DNA from: Shewanella denitrificans OS217
Lineage (GTDB): Bacteria; Pseudomonadota; Gammaproteobacteria; Enterobacterales; Shewanellaceae
Direction: 5' to 3'
Length of the DNA stretch: 64,000 nt
Assembly (NCBI RefSeq): GCF_000013765.1
Contig: NC_007954.1
Location: 1,984,001 to 2,048,000, forward strand
In this document: positions 52,218 to 62,127 of the stretch, one piece after another
How the letters are laid out: each line of letters starts with the position of its first letter
Numbering within the stretch: position 1 is the stretch's first letter
The notes under the pieces: generated by a model
Database searches by the model: none
The model's input: the letters and a program-made list of their open reading frames with translations, nothing else
What the model was told of the DNA's origin: nothing
Translations under genes and position numbers: made by a program

Positions 52218-54527
52218 ATGTTAGAAAAACTGGTCAATGGATTTGAAACTCACTTATTTCGTAACCGCATGTGGGTAATAGTGTCATTTATTTTAATGAC
52301 ATTCTTTTTAGGTTACCAAGCCAGCCAACTGAAAATGGACGCGGCGTTCAGTAAAAATATTCCACTCAATCATGAATACATGAAGGTGTATCAAAAGCAT
52401 CAGAAAGATTTTGGTGGCGCCAATAGCATCATGGTGGCAGTAGAGGATACCAGTGGTAATATTTTTAACCCTGTGTTTTTCGATGCACTGAAAAATGTCC
52501 ATGATCAGTTATTTTTTATTCCGGGTGTTGAGCGTTCACAGGTTAAATCTTTGTTTTCGCCTTCGACCCGTTTCACTGAAGTCGTGGAAGACGGTTTTGC
52601 CGGCGGCCCGGTCATTCCTGCCGATTACAATAACTCTCAAGCCAGCCTAAATTTAGTGCGAGACAATATAGAGAAAGCGGGTATTGTTGGCCGCTTAATT
52701 GCCAATGATTACTCGGCGGCTATGGTGTCGGCACAGTTGATGGATTTCGATCCAGATACAGGTAAACCTCTGGATACCATAGCGTTTGCCAATCAATTAG
52801 AGCAAGAACTCAGAGTTAAGTTTGAAACTGACACCATCAAGGTTCACATCATAGGTTTTGCCAAAATGGCAGGCGATGTTGCCGAAGGCGCGAAAGGCGT
52901 GTTGGTGTTTTTCCTTATCGCAATCGCTATCACAGCGGTTATGGTATACCTGTTTTCTAAATCCTTAATGCTCACAGTATTGCCTTTGGTTTGCAGTATC
53001 GTAGCGGTAATTTGGCAATTAGGCTTGTTAACTGTCGTGGGCTTTGGCCTTGACCCCATGTCCATTTTGGTGCCGTTTTTAGTGTTTGCCATTGGCGTGA
53101 GTCACGGCGTACAGATGATCAACGCGGTTCGTCGCCGTGTGTTAGATGGCCAAACCACAAAAGCGGCCAGTGCCAGCGCGTTTAGAAGTTTATTGGTGCC
53201 TGGCGGCGTGGCACTCTTGTCCGATACTGTGGGTTTTTTAACGCTATTGGCGATTGATATTGGCATCATTCGTGAGCTGGCAATTTCAGCCTCCTTAGGT
53301 GTGGCGGTGATCATTTTAACCAACCTTATTTTGCTGCCTTTGGTGATTTCTTATACCAATTTGACCTTAGTAAAAGATAACCCGCAAACCAGTGAGAAAA
53401 TTGAGCAGCTTTGGCGCAAACTTTCTTGTTTTGCTACGCCTAAATACGCCGTTGTCGTGCTGAGTGTGACAGTGCTCTTGTATGGTGCGGGTTATATGCA
53501 GTCAACTAAAATGCAAATCGGTGATTTACAAGGCGGAGCGCCGGCGCTGCATCAAGACTCCCGTTACAACTTAGATACCTTCTTTATTACCGATCATTTC
53601 TCTATCACCACAGACGTCATGACTGTCATTGTCGAAGCTAAGCCTGAAGCTTGTACCTATCATTCGCTACTTAACCAAATCGATCAGTTCGAATGGATGG
53701 TGGCCAACACTCCAGGGGTTGAGTCTACGGCGAGTTTGGCGTCAATTGCAAAGCAAGTGAATGCAGGCTTTAACGAAGGCAATCCAAAGTGGCAAATACT
53801 GCCGCGCACCACTGCAAGTTTAGTGCAAGCGGTGGGACAGGTGCCGACTACCTCTGGCCTATTAAACGGTAATTGCTCTGTGATGCCTGTGTACCTTTTC
53901 CTTAAAGATCACAAAGCAGACACAATCAACACTGTGGTGGCTAAAGTTAAAGCTGTGGCTGCAGAGCTTAATAACGATGATCTTAGTTTCAGGTTAGCTT
54001 CTGGCCCTGTTGGGGTGATGGCAGCAACCAATGAAGCGGTCAGTGAAGCACAACTGCCGATGATGATTTATGTCTATGGCGCGGTATTTATTTTATGTTT
54101 AATCAGCTTTAAGTCCTTAAAAGCGACGGTGGCTGTGATAATTCCACTTTATGTGGTCTCAACCTTAGCCCAAGCCTTGATGACATTGCTGGATATTGGC
54201 CTTGCTGTCAGTACCTTACCTGTTATTGCCTTAGGTGTGGGTATAGGTGTGGATTACGGTATTTATATTCTATCTACCATGTCTAATAAGCTCAGTAATG
54301 GCATGGCGGTGCAGCAGGCGTATTTTGAAGCCTTAGTTGAACGGGGCAGCGCGGTTATTTTCACTGGGCTTACTTTGGCGATAGGGGTCAGTACTTGGTT
54401 TTTCTCGGCGCTTAAGTTCCAGATGGATATGGGAATTTTATTAACATTTATGTTTTTAGTGAATATGTTGGGCGCGATAATTATCCTGCCAGCACTCTCT
54501 GCCATTTTCTGGCGAAATCCCAAATAA
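52218..54527 (+). CDS. RND superfamily exporter (MMPL type)
   Basis: A 769-aa inner-membrane protein, shorter than HAE1 pumps. Two halves each have one leading helix, a periplasmic loop and a five-helix bundle (FLIAIAITAVMVYLFSKSLM and IYVYGAVFILCLISFKSLKA). Signature segments are PFLVFAIGVSHGVQMINAVR and ALGVGIGVDYGIYILSTMSN, the latter holding the Asp of TM10-type segments. MMPL proteins move lipids or other hydrophobic molecules across the inner membrane. With the three exported partners it forms a likely envelope export route whose cargo is unknown. Ends at a terminator. Confidence 0.88.
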   Translation: MLEKLVNGFETHLFRNRMWVIVSFILMTFFLGYQASQLKMDAAFSKNIPLNHEYMKVYQKHQKDFGGANSIMVAVEDTSGNIFNPVFFDALKNVHDQLFFIPGVERSQVKSLFSPSTRFTEVVEDGFAGGPVIPADYNNSQASLNLVRDNIEKAGIVGRLIANDYSAAMVSAQLMDFDPDTGKPLDTIAFANQLEQELRVKFETDTIKVHIIGFAKMAGDVAEGAKGVLVFFLIAIAITAVMVYLFSKSLMLTVLPLVCSIVAVIWQLGLLTVVGFGLDPMSILVPFLVFAIGVSHGVQMINAVRRRVLDGQTTKAASASAFRSLLVPGGVALLSDTVGFLTLLAIDIGIIRELAISASLGVAVIILTNLILLPLVISYTNLTLVKDNPQTSEKIEQLWRKLSCFATPKYAVVVLSVTVLLYGAGYMQSTKMQIGDLQGGAPALHQDSRYNLDTFFITDHFSITTDVMTVIVEAKPEACTYHSLLNQIDQFEWMVANTPGVESTASLASIAKQVNAGFNEGNPKWQILPRTTASLVQAVGQVPTTSGLLNGNCSVMPVYLFLKDHKADTINTVVAKVKAVAAELNNDDLSFRLASGPVGVMAATNEAVSEAQLPMMIYVYGAVFILCLISFKSLKATVAVIIPLYVVSTLAQALMTLLDIGLAVSTLPVIALGVGIGVDYGIYILSTMSNKLSNGMAVQQAYFEALVERGSAVIFTGLTLAIGVSTWFFSALKFQMDMGILLTFMFLVNMLGAIIILPALSAIFWRNPK

Positions 54528-54568
54528 ATCGGCTTGTAACCCAAGCTGCAACTGGGAATGACTAAACC

Positions 54569-54598
54569 AAAAAGGGAGCTTAGGCTCCCTCTTTTTTT
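54569..54598 (+). terminator. Terminator after the MMPL exporter
   Basis: GGGAGC / GCTCCC stem with a TTAG loop, followed by TC and seven T residues. Confidence 0.85.
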
Positions 54599-54818
54599 GC
54601 ATAGTTAGGCTCTTTTTACGCGTTTATTATCATCCTAGACATTTAAAAGCGCTAAATACTGGATTTAGAGAGGATGTACCACTAAAATTTTCCTCGAAAT
54701 GGCGCCAAATTAGTAATAGACTTTGCCACAGTTCTCAGACTTAACCTTCTGAGCCAACAAGCCGAAGCATCCAAATAATGATAAAAGCGCTGCCATAGAC
54801 GCTTAAGGAATCTGCAAC

Positions 54819-57800
54819 ATGGCCTTGAAAGATGCAATGCCTTCAGTACTACTCGAAAATGTAGTGCAATTAATTCATACCAAAATCCCTAATTCACAAG
54901 TAACTCAAGTGGAGCAGTTCGCTAATTGCCTCTACGCTCACATGTCCAAAGATGATTTAAACGCGCGTAATGACAGCGATTTATATGGCGCTGTGGTGAG
55001 TTTATGGAATGCCCTAAACCAAACGGCAGAACATGATACCCATATCCGTGTGTTTAACCCAAGCCAGGCCAAGCACGGTTGGCAATCTACTCACAGTATT
55101 ATCGAAATTATCCAGCCGGATATGCCTTTCCTTGTCGATTCTGTGACTATGGCGCTGAAGCGTTTGGGCGTAACAGCCCATGTGATGTTGCATACGCCAC
55201 TGGCTGTTGTGAGGAAAAAAGATACCGTCACTCAAGTGGGTTTCGTCAATGATGCCCCCAAAGGTGCCGACACAGTCGCAGTGTTCCTGGTCGAAATTGA
55301 TAGACGCAGCAGTGATGCTGACATCAAAGCCATCGAAAAAGAACTGGCTTCAGTGTTGGCAGATGTCGCAGCTTCAGTGAATGACTGGCAAAAAATGACG
55401 GATACGCTCACTGACACCATAAAGCAGCTACCCAAACGTCCTTTCCCGGGTCAAAAAGCGGAAGTGGATGAGGCGGTGAGCTTCTTAACGTATCTTAATA
55501 ATCATCACTTTACCTTACTGGGTTATCGCTATTATGAACTTAATCGCGTCGAAGGTGATGTTGAGTTAGTACCTGACTTAAGCACTAGCCTAGGCTTGAT
55601 GAATAAGAATAAAACATCGCAGGTTGAGAAAGTCTTGATGTTGTCTAGCTTCTCTGAGTCTGCCCGCAAGCAAGCCTTAGATGAAACCTTATTGATCTTG
55701 ACTAAGAGCTCGGCTAAGAGCCGCGTGCATCGCCCTGCCTATGTGGACTATATAGGTATCAAGCGTTTCGATAAAAAAGGCAATGTGATCGGCGAAGACA
55801 GATTTATCGGTCTATACGCATCCAATCTATACAACCGTTCACCACGTGAAATCCCATTGTTGGCTGAAAAAGTTCAGCGTATCTTGGACAGCTCAGGTTT
55901 AGCACCGCGCTCTCACGATTACAAAGCCTTAATGAACATCTTGGAAAACTTACCCCGAGATGAGTTAATTCAGGCAAAAGATAAAGAGTTGGCAAAAATC
56001 GCCCACGGCGTATTAGAGATGCAAGACAGAGACAAACTTAAATTGTTTGTCAGAAAAGACGGCTTTGGCCGCTTCCTGTCCTGTTTAGTGTATGTCTCCA
56101 AAGAGCGTTACAACACTAAGCTTCGTCAAGATACTCAACGTATCCTGGCGCAGCATTTTAAGAGTATCGAAGAAGTAGAATTTACTACCTATTTCTCCGA
56201 GTCAACCTTGGCTCGTACTCATTACATTATCAAAGTTGATAATAACAATATGGATGTCGATGTGGCCTCAATCGAGAAAAATCTATTCGAAGCAGCCCGC
56301 TCTTGGGAAGATAAACTCAATACTTCGTTAAATACTCGTTTAGGTGAACAAAAAGGCACGGCCTTAACTAAGCGTTATCTTCACTCTTTCTCTCCAAGCT
56401 ACAAGGAAGATGTACTGCCAAGCTCTGCGGTTGTGGATCTTGAACACCTTGAAGCGCTAGATGATGAACACAAGCTTGGCATGTTGTTTTATCAACCGCA
56501 GGAAACGGCATTAAACGACAACAAGGTGCGTTTAAAACTGTTCCACAAGGATGAGCCTATTCATCTGTCTGATGTGTTACCTATGCTGGAAAACTTTGGC
56601 CTGCGGGTAATTAACGAACGCCCTTATGAAGTAAAAACCACTGACGGTGCCACGTTCTGGATTTTGGACTTCTTAATGACAGTCCAAGGCGCGGCGACGC
56701 AAAATATTTCAGACAGCCAAGACAGATTCCAAACGTCTTTATCCCAAGTGTGGCAAAAGAAGCTTGAAGACGACGGCTTTAACCGTATGGTCTTGTCTAC
56801 TGGCTTAAGTGGCCGTGAAGTTTCCATCTTACGTGCCTATGCTAAATATATGCGTCAAATCGACGCGACATTTAGTCAGTCATACATAGAAGAAACCTTT
56901 AGCCGCTATCCAAAGCTTGCCGAGCTATTGGTGAAGATGTTTATCCGTAAATTTAATCCAAAGCTGAAAACGCGCACCTTAAGCAAGTTTTTAGAGCAGA
57001 TTAATAAGCAGTTAGATGATGTATCAAGTTTAGATGACGACAGGATCATTCGTCGCTATCTGGATCTGATTAACGCGACCTTAAGAACCAACTTCTATCA
57101 GACTACGGAAACCGGTGATTTTAAAGCCTCTATTTCGTTTAAGTTCTCACCTCATCTTATTCCGGAAATGCCTAAGCCATTGCCTAAGTTTGAGATTTTT
57201 GTCTACTCACCAAGAGTAGAAGGTGTGCATCTTCGTGGCGGTAAAGTGGCCCGCGGTGGTTTACGTTGGTCTGACAGACGCGAAGATTTCCGTACAGAAG
57301 TCTTAGGTCTGGTTAAGGCGCAGCAAGTTAAGAATACCGTAATCGTACCTGTGGGTGCCAAGGGCGGTTTCGTTTGTAAGCAGATGCCAATTGATGGCAG
57401 TCGCGAAGCCATCTTCGCTGAAGGTCAAAACTGTTACCGTATCTTTATTCGCGCCTTATTGGATATCACAGACAATATCGTTAACGGTCAAGTGGTGCCT
57501 CCAGTAGATGTGGTTCGCCACGATGAGGATGACCCTTATCTAGTGGTTGCCGCCGATAAAGGCACAGCGACATTCTCTGATATCGCTAACGCTATCGCCA
57601 TCGAGTTTAACTTCTGGTTAGGCGATGCGTTCGCCTCAGGTGGCAGTAATGGTTACGATCATAAGAAGATGGGCATCACAGCCAAAGGTGCGTGGGAGTC
57701 AGTTAAACGTCACTTCCGTGAAATCGGCACAGATTGCCAAACCACAGACTTTACTTGTGTTGGCATAGGTGACATGGCGGGCGATGTATTTGGTAACGGT

Positions 57801-59663
57801 ATGCTGTTATCTGAACACATTAAGCTTGTAGCTGCCTTTAACCATATGCACATCTTCATTGACCCAACGCCAGATGTCCCAGCCAGTTTTGCAGAACGTC
57901 AACGCTTGTTTGCATTACCTCGCTCAAGCTGGGAAGACTACAACAGCAAGTTGATTTCTAAAGGCGGCGGCATTTTCTTGCGTTCAGCTAAGTCGATTAA
58001 GCTCACTGCAGAAATGCAGCAGATGCTTGAAACTGACAAAGAAGCCATGAACCCCACTGAACTGATGAAAGCCCTGCTGAAAATGCCAGTGGATCTTATT
58101 TGGAACGGCGGTATTGGTACTTATGTTAAAGCGACTCGTGAAACTCATGCTGAAGTGGGCGATCGCGCTAACGATGCACTGCGAGTTAATGGTAATGAGC
58201 TTAGGGCTAAGATTATTGGTGAAGGCGGTAACTTAGGTTGTACCCAGTTAGGCCGTATTGAATACGCGGCTAACGGCGGACGCATGAATACTGACTTCGT
58301 GGATAACGTAGGTGGTGTGGATTGCTCGGACAACGAAGTCAACATTAAGATTTTCTTAAATACCTTAGTCGCCGAAGGTGAACTGACGGTTAAGCAGCGC
58401 AATACCTTGCTTGAAGAAATGACTGATGAAGTCGGTGAGATTGTACTGCAAGATTGTAAAGATCAGACCCGTACTATCTCGGTAACTCAAGTTCACGGTG
58501 CATCACAACTCAAAGAGCATATTCAGTTTATTCATCATCTTGAAAAAGAAGGTAAGCTAGATAGAGCACTGGAGTTCTTGCCTACAGAAGAAGACTTAAC
58601 TGAACGCTTAGCCAATGGCCGCCCATTAACACGTCCTGAATTGTCCGTGTTAGTGGCTTATGCCAAGATGGTGCTAAAAGAGCAGTTAGTGACCCCAGAA
58701 ATTACTGAAGACACTTTCTTGAGTAAGCTACTTGTGGCGTATTTCCCGCAGAAATTGCAAAAGCGTTATGCGTCTAAGATGACTCATCATCCACTTCGCG
58801 GTGAAATTATTGCGACTTCTTTAGCCAATGAATTGGTTAACGACATGGGCTTTAATTTCGTGCAGCGCATGAAAGATGAAACTGGCGCGACGGTTGCTGA
58901 AGCGGCGATTTGCTACACTATGGCCCGTGAAGTCTTTGGTCTTGCTGAGTTAACTAAATCAATCACAGATCTCAATGGCATTGTCCCTGCTGTGGTTCAA
59001 GGTGAGATGTTGCACCAGTTACGCCGTAATATGCGTCGTGCTTGTCGCTGGTTTATTCGTCATCGTAACCGTTCGCAAAACATTGAACAGACAGTGGCCT
59101 TCTTTAGACCTGTGTTTGAACAGCTCAAGCTTGATGTTGATAAGTACATGATTGAAGCGGAAGTGAAAGCCATCTCTGCTGAAATCAACTCGTTAACGAA
59201 AGAGAATGTGCCTAAGCCTGTCGCTCAAGTGATTGCTAAAATGAGCACCTTGTTCTCAGCCTTAGATATCGCGCAAATCGCCCAGCTTGAAAATAAGCCG
59301 TTAGAACTTGTGTCTGAGACTTACTTTAAATTAGGTGCGAAAGTGGAGCTGCATTGGTTCCTAGCACAGATCAGTGCTCAACCTGTGGCAAACCATTGGC
59401 AAGCACTGGCTCGAGCGGCGTTCCGCGAAGAGCTAGATTGGCAGCAACGAGCGTTAAGCTCTGTGGTATTACGGACTTGTACCGATACCTGTGATGCCGA
59501 TAGCGTGATCAAGCAATGGATTGGGGCCAACCAGCCATTATTGGCTCGCTGGTTCCACATGCTGGCAGACTTCAAGGTGTCTCAAAGCCATGAGTTTGCG
59601 AAGTTCTCAGTGGCACTTCGAGAACTTAACCTGCTTATCCTTCATTGCGAAGCTGTGAAGTAG
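54819..59663 (+). CDS. gdhB: NAD-specific glutamate dehydrogenase, 180-kDa class
   Basis: A 1614-aa catabolic enzyme converting glutamate to 2-oxoglutarate and ammonia with NAD+. The long N-terminal half carries ACT-like regulatory regions. The catalytic part starts near residue 800 with GGKVARGGLRWSDRREDFRT and VPVGAKGGFVCKQMP, which holds the substrate-binding lysine. AFASGGSNGYDHKKMGITAK and CVGIGDMAGDVFGNGMLLSE belong to the NAD-binding fold. The C-terminal 400 residues are the helical extension of this class. AAGGA precedes the ATG. The gene stands alone between two terminators. The symbol follows Pseudomonas usage. Confidence 0.94.
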   Translation: MALKDAMPSVLLENVVQLIHTKIPNSQVTQVEQFANCLYAHMSKDDLNARNDSDLYGAVVSLWNALNQTAEHDTHIRVFNPSQAKHGWQSTHSIIEIIQPDMPFLVDSVTMALKRLGVTAHVMLHTPLAVVRKKDTVTQVGFVNDAPKGADTVAVFLVEIDRRSSDADIKAIEKELASVLADVAASVNDWQKMTDTLTDTIKQLPKRPFPGQKAEVDEAVSFLTYLNNHHFTLLGYRYYELNRVEGDVELVPDLSTSLGLMNKNKTSQVEKVLMLSSFSESARKQALDETLLILTKSSAKSRVHRPAYVDYIGIKRFDKKGNVIGEDRFIGLYASNLYNRSPREIPLLAEKVQRILDSSGLAPRSHDYKALMNILENLPRDELIQAKDKELAKIAHGVLEMQDRDKLKLFVRKDGFGRFLSCLVYVSKERYNTKLRQDTQRILAQHFKSIEEVEFTTYFSESTLARTHYIIKVDNNNMDVDVASIEKNLFEAARSWEDKLNTSLNTRLGEQKGTALTKRYLHSFSPSYKEDVLPSSAVVDLEHLEALDDEHKLGMLFYQPQETALNDNKVRLKLFHKDEPIHLSDVLPMLENFGLRVINERPYEVKTTDGATFWILDFLMTVQGAATQNISDSQDRFQTSLSQVWQKKLEDDGFNRMVLSTGLSGREVSILRAYAKYMRQIDATFSQSYIEETFSRYPKLAELLVKMFIRKFNPKLKTRTLSKFLEQINKQLDDVSSLDDDRIIRRYLDLINATLRTNFYQTTETGDFKASISFKFSPHLIPEMPKPLPKFEIFVYSPRVEGVHLRGGKVARGGLRWSDRREDFRTEVLGLVKAQQVKNTVIVPVGAKGGFVCKQMPIDGSREAIFAEGQNCYRIFIRALLDITDNIVNGQVVPPVDVVRHDEDDPYLVVAADKGTATFSDIANAIAIEFNFWLGDAFASGGSNGYDHKKMGITAKGAWESVKRHFREIGTDCQTTDFTCVGIGDMAGDVFGNGMLLSEHIKLVAAFNHMHIFIDPTPDVPASFAERQRLFALPRSSWEDYNSKLISKGGGIFLRSAKSIKLTAEMQQMLETDKEAMNPTELMKALLKMPVDLIWNGGIGTYVKATRETHAEVGDRANDALRVNGNELRAKIIGEGGNLGCTQLGRIEYAANGGRMNTDFVDNVGGVDCSDNEVNIKIFLNTLVAEGELTVKQRNTLLEEMTDEVGEIVLQDCKDQTRTISVTQVHGASQLKEHIQFIHHLEKEGKLDRALEFLPTEEDLTERLANGRPLTRPELSVLVAYAKMVLKEQLVTPEITEDTFLSKLLVAYFPQKLQKRYASKMTHHPLRGEIIATSLANELVNDMGFNFVQRMKDETGATVAEAAICYTMAREVFGLAELTKSITDLNGIVPAVVQGEMLHQLRRNMRRACRWFIRHRNRSQNIEQTVAFFRPVFEQLKLDVDKYMIEAEVKAISAEINSLTKENVPKPVAQVIAKMSTLFSALDIAQIAQLENKPLELVSETYFKLGAKVELHWFLAQISAQPVANHWQALARAAFREELDWQQRALSSVVLRTCTDTCDADSVIKQWIGANQPLLARWFHMLADFKVSQSHEFAKFSVALRELNLLILHCEAVK

Positions 59664-59680
59664 TTTAATCATCCTATATA

Positions 59681-59708
59681 AGCCCTGGCCAATGCCGGGG
59701 CTTTTTTT
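59681..59708 (+). terminator. Terminator after glutamate dehydrogenase
   Basis: AGCCCTGGC / GCCGGGGCT stem (one G-U pair), CAAT loop, then seven T residues counting the stem end. Only about 20 nt separate it from the pyrD start, so the pyrD promoter must overlap or lie upstream. Confidence 0.85.
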
Positions 59709-59724
59709 AGCCTGAGGAAATTCG

Positions 59725-60744
59725 ATGTTGTACTCGTTAGCACAAAAATTTATGTTTCAAATGGATGCAGAGCAAGCTCATGATCTTGCAATTAAAAGTT
59801 TGAAATTTACCGCCAATTCTCCCTTGGCTTGCGGTTACAGCCAGGCGCTACAGTCAAGCCCTGTTAACTGCATGGGAATTACATTTCCCAATCCCGTGGG
59901 TTTGGCTGCGGGCCTAGATAAAGACGGTGAAGCGATAGATGCATTTCACGCCATGGGTTTTGGTTTTGTGGAAGTGGGTACAGTCACGCCTAAGCCACAG
60001 GCAGGAAATGATAAACCTAGATTATTTCGGTTAACTAAGGCGAAAGCCATTATTAATCGAATGGGATTTAATAATAAAGGCGTGGATAATCTGGTTAGAA
60101 ATTTACAAGCTAAGAAAACCGATATTTTGGTCGGGGTTAATATAGGTAAAAATAAAGACACGCCGGTAGAGCAGGGTAAGGATGATTATTTAATTTGCAT
60201 GGACAAAGTGTACCCTTATGCAGCCTATATCACGGTTAATATTTCATCGCCTAATACCCCAGGTCTTCGAACTATGCAATATGGGGCATTACTGGATGAA
60301 TTGCTGGCATCAATTAAAGCTAAGCAGGCAGAACTCGCTGAAAAATATCATCGCTATGTGCCGGTTGCGCTAAAAATTGCACCAGATTTAACGGCAGATG
60401 AAATTGAGAGCATAGCCATGAGCTTAATCAGCAATCAATTCGATGCCGTCATAGCCACGAATACCACTTTGAGCCGCGATGGCGTAGAGGGAATGACTCA
60501 TGGCACTGAAATGGGTGGCTTAAGTGGTGCGCCGTTAACAGCAGCTTCCACTATGGTAATAAAGCAATTGGCCAGTTTCTTAAATAAAAAGATCCCGATC
60601 ATAGGTGTGGGTGGTATTAATAGCGCGCAAGATGCACTAGATAAATTTGATGCTGGCGCTAATTTAGTGCAGATATATTCAGGCTTTATCTATCAAGGGC
60701 CCAAAATAATTAAAGAAATTGTCAATGCCGTTAAGATGAAATAA
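59725..60744 (+). CDS. pyrD: Dihydroorotate dehydrogenase (quinone), class 2
   Basis: A 339-aa FMN enzyme of pyrimidine synthesis, membrane-associated through an N-terminal amphipathic part (MLYSLAQKFMFQMDAEQAHD). Class 2 features: PVGLAAGLDKDGEAIDAFHA, a catalytic Ser in VNISSPNTPGLR, VALKIAPDLTADE and the phosphate site IIGVGGINSAQDALDKFDAG. It transfers electrons to quinone. TGAGGAAA precedes the ATG. Confidence 0.96.
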   Translation: MLYSLAQKFMFQMDAEQAHDLAIKSLKFTANSPLACGYSQALQSSPVNCMGITFPNPVGLAAGLDKDGEAIDAFHAMGFGFVEVGTVTPKPQAGNDKPRLFRLTKAKAIINRMGFNNKGVDNLVRNLQAKKTDILVGVNIGKNKDTPVEQGKDDYLICMDKVYPYAAYITVNISSPNTPGLRTMQYGALLDELLASIKAKQAELAEKYHRYVPVALKIAPDLTADEIESIAMSLISNQFDAVIATNTTLSRDGVEGMTHGTEMGGLSGAPLTAASTMVIKQLASFLNKKIPIIGVGGINSAQDALDKFDAGANLVQIYSGFIYQGPKIIKEIVNAVKMK

Positions 60745-60780
60745 GTGATCTTGAATGAGCGTTAGATCTTATTTATGAGT

Positions 60781-60800
60781 GCGATCAAAATTTTGATCGC
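60781..60800. promoter_or_regulatory. Perfect 20-bp palindrome between pyrD and zapC
   Basis: Two perfectly inverted 10-bp halves, GCGATCAAAA and TTTTGATCGC, followed directly by another GCGATC. It is not followed by a T run. It lies about 110 bp before zapC in an AT-rich gap, so it could be a regulator site or the pyrD 3' end hairpin. Confidence 0.5.
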
Positions 60801-60909
60801 GCGATCTATCTAAGAGATTGATCCTAAATAACAATATTTAATCTTTTTTTGATATTGCGCGAAATATCATCTATTATATTCAAGTGTTGTTATTATTTAG
60901 GTGCGGGCT

Positions 60910-61443
60910 ATGTTATTAATGCCAACCAAGGACTGGCGCTGGGAGTTTAATGAAGAATACGGCCAATTGGCGCTATCTTTAGATACTCAAATGTCATTTC
61001 TGACTGCATATAAAACAAAAATGCTGATCCCAGATGCTTTAAAAGGAATGAAATTTAGTGTTGAACACGCTAAGTTTTATATTCGCATGCTCGAACGTTT
61101 ACCTCAATTATTAACACTTTCAGATGCGATGATAGTACAGACAGCACTTAATGCCACCGCAGCGCATTTTCTACTTAAGCCTCAGATGCCAAAATCTTGG
61201 TTTTTTGATGTGAGCGATGAATGTGTGTATTTCGATTTGGGTAAGGTTTTCCAGTTAAAAAACAATCAGCAGTCCATGCTTGTTCTGGTCGTCGAAGTGG
61301 GTCTGCAATCAGTATTAGTAATGAACTTATCTGCTGCCTGCCAATTGTCAGATAACAAGTCCCTCGGCCAATTTGATACTATTAAGGTCATGCACGATAG
61401 ATTGCATCCTCTGAGCAGAGCCAAACAAATCGTCGCTGCCTAA
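60910..61443 (+). CDS. zapC: Cell division protein ZapC
   Basis: A 177-aa cytoplasmic protein. The ATG at 60910 (MLLMPTKDWRWEFNEEYGQL) is preferred; GTG at 60901 and ATG at 60919 are possible. ALNATAAHFLLKPQMPKSWF matches the ZapC family core, and FDTIKVMHDRLHPL the C-terminus, compared with Escherichia coli YcbW/ZapC. ZapC binds FtsZ and stabilises protofilament bundling at the Z ring. The pyrD-zapC order is conserved in gammaproteobacteria. Confidence 0.9.
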   Translation: MLLMPTKDWRWEFNEEYGQLALSLDTQMSFLTAYKTKMLIPDALKGMKFSVEHAKFYIRMLERLPQLLTLSDAMIVQTALNATAAHFLLKPQMPKSWFFDVSDECVYFDLGKVFQLKNNQQSMLVLVVEVGLQSVLVMNLSAACQLSDNKSLGQFDTIKVMHDRLHPLSRAKQIVAA

Positions 61444-62127
61444 GCGCGAGTTTTATTTGTCCGATAGCTAATTCCACATAGTTAATTCTATCTTGCTAAT
61501 ACCCCATAGGTAATAGTCACGCCATCCACTTCTGGGTTGCACTCTTGTGTCGCGTTTTTGAAAGGGAATCCCCTTATTGCATTAATACGCCTAAAATTGA
61601 AAAGCTTGAGCGACTCTCATTGTTCAGATAATTATTGTGATTGGTATAATACTTGCGCGCTATAGCCTAAACTAGCTCAGTGCTTTGATGGTTTTTTGAC
61701 TAAACAGAAAATGACTTCTGCTAGCAATCCAAGTTAATAAAAGAATTTAAGTAAACAATTACAGTGTGTTAGCTTGAGTTTTGATTATATTGATTTCTGT
61801 GATATTACTCAAAAAAATGCTTGATCCTAAGTGGATTTTAGTATTTTATGAGCCTGAGTTTATTGGGGACACGGCATGTTAATAAAGAAACAAACGGCCG
61901 ACTTATGCCATAAAAACAGCGAATGAACTTATATGACTGTCCCGTGTTTATGGACAAGCTAAGCCGAACAGCTTAAGAGGGAGAAAAAACCTGGTTCATT
62001 AAGATAAATAACAAAAACACGGTCAAAAAATTCGCCACGCTAAACGTGGCATATTACGGCGTTTTGAACATGCGCTGTAGCAACCTTAAGCCTAACGGCT
62101 TGTAGCGTTATAGAAAGGAAATTACCT
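61444..62127 (+). other. 684-bp gap with structured leader before the antiporter
   Basis: No gene is credible here. The first half is AT-rich. The second half, about 61860-62127, has several hairpins: GCCACG / CGTGGC near 62033-62050, AAGCC / GGCTT near 62089-62103 inside an outer GCGCT / AGCG pairing, and a purine-rich GAGGGAGAAAAAA near 61977. A long structured 5' leader before an ion antiporter suggests RNA-level control, but it matches no riboswitch class that I can recognise. Confidence 0.45.

Noticed and set aside
61860..62127. yybP-ykoY (manganese) riboswitch before the antiporter
   Set aside because: The conserved core of that class could not be found; only generic hairpins are visible.
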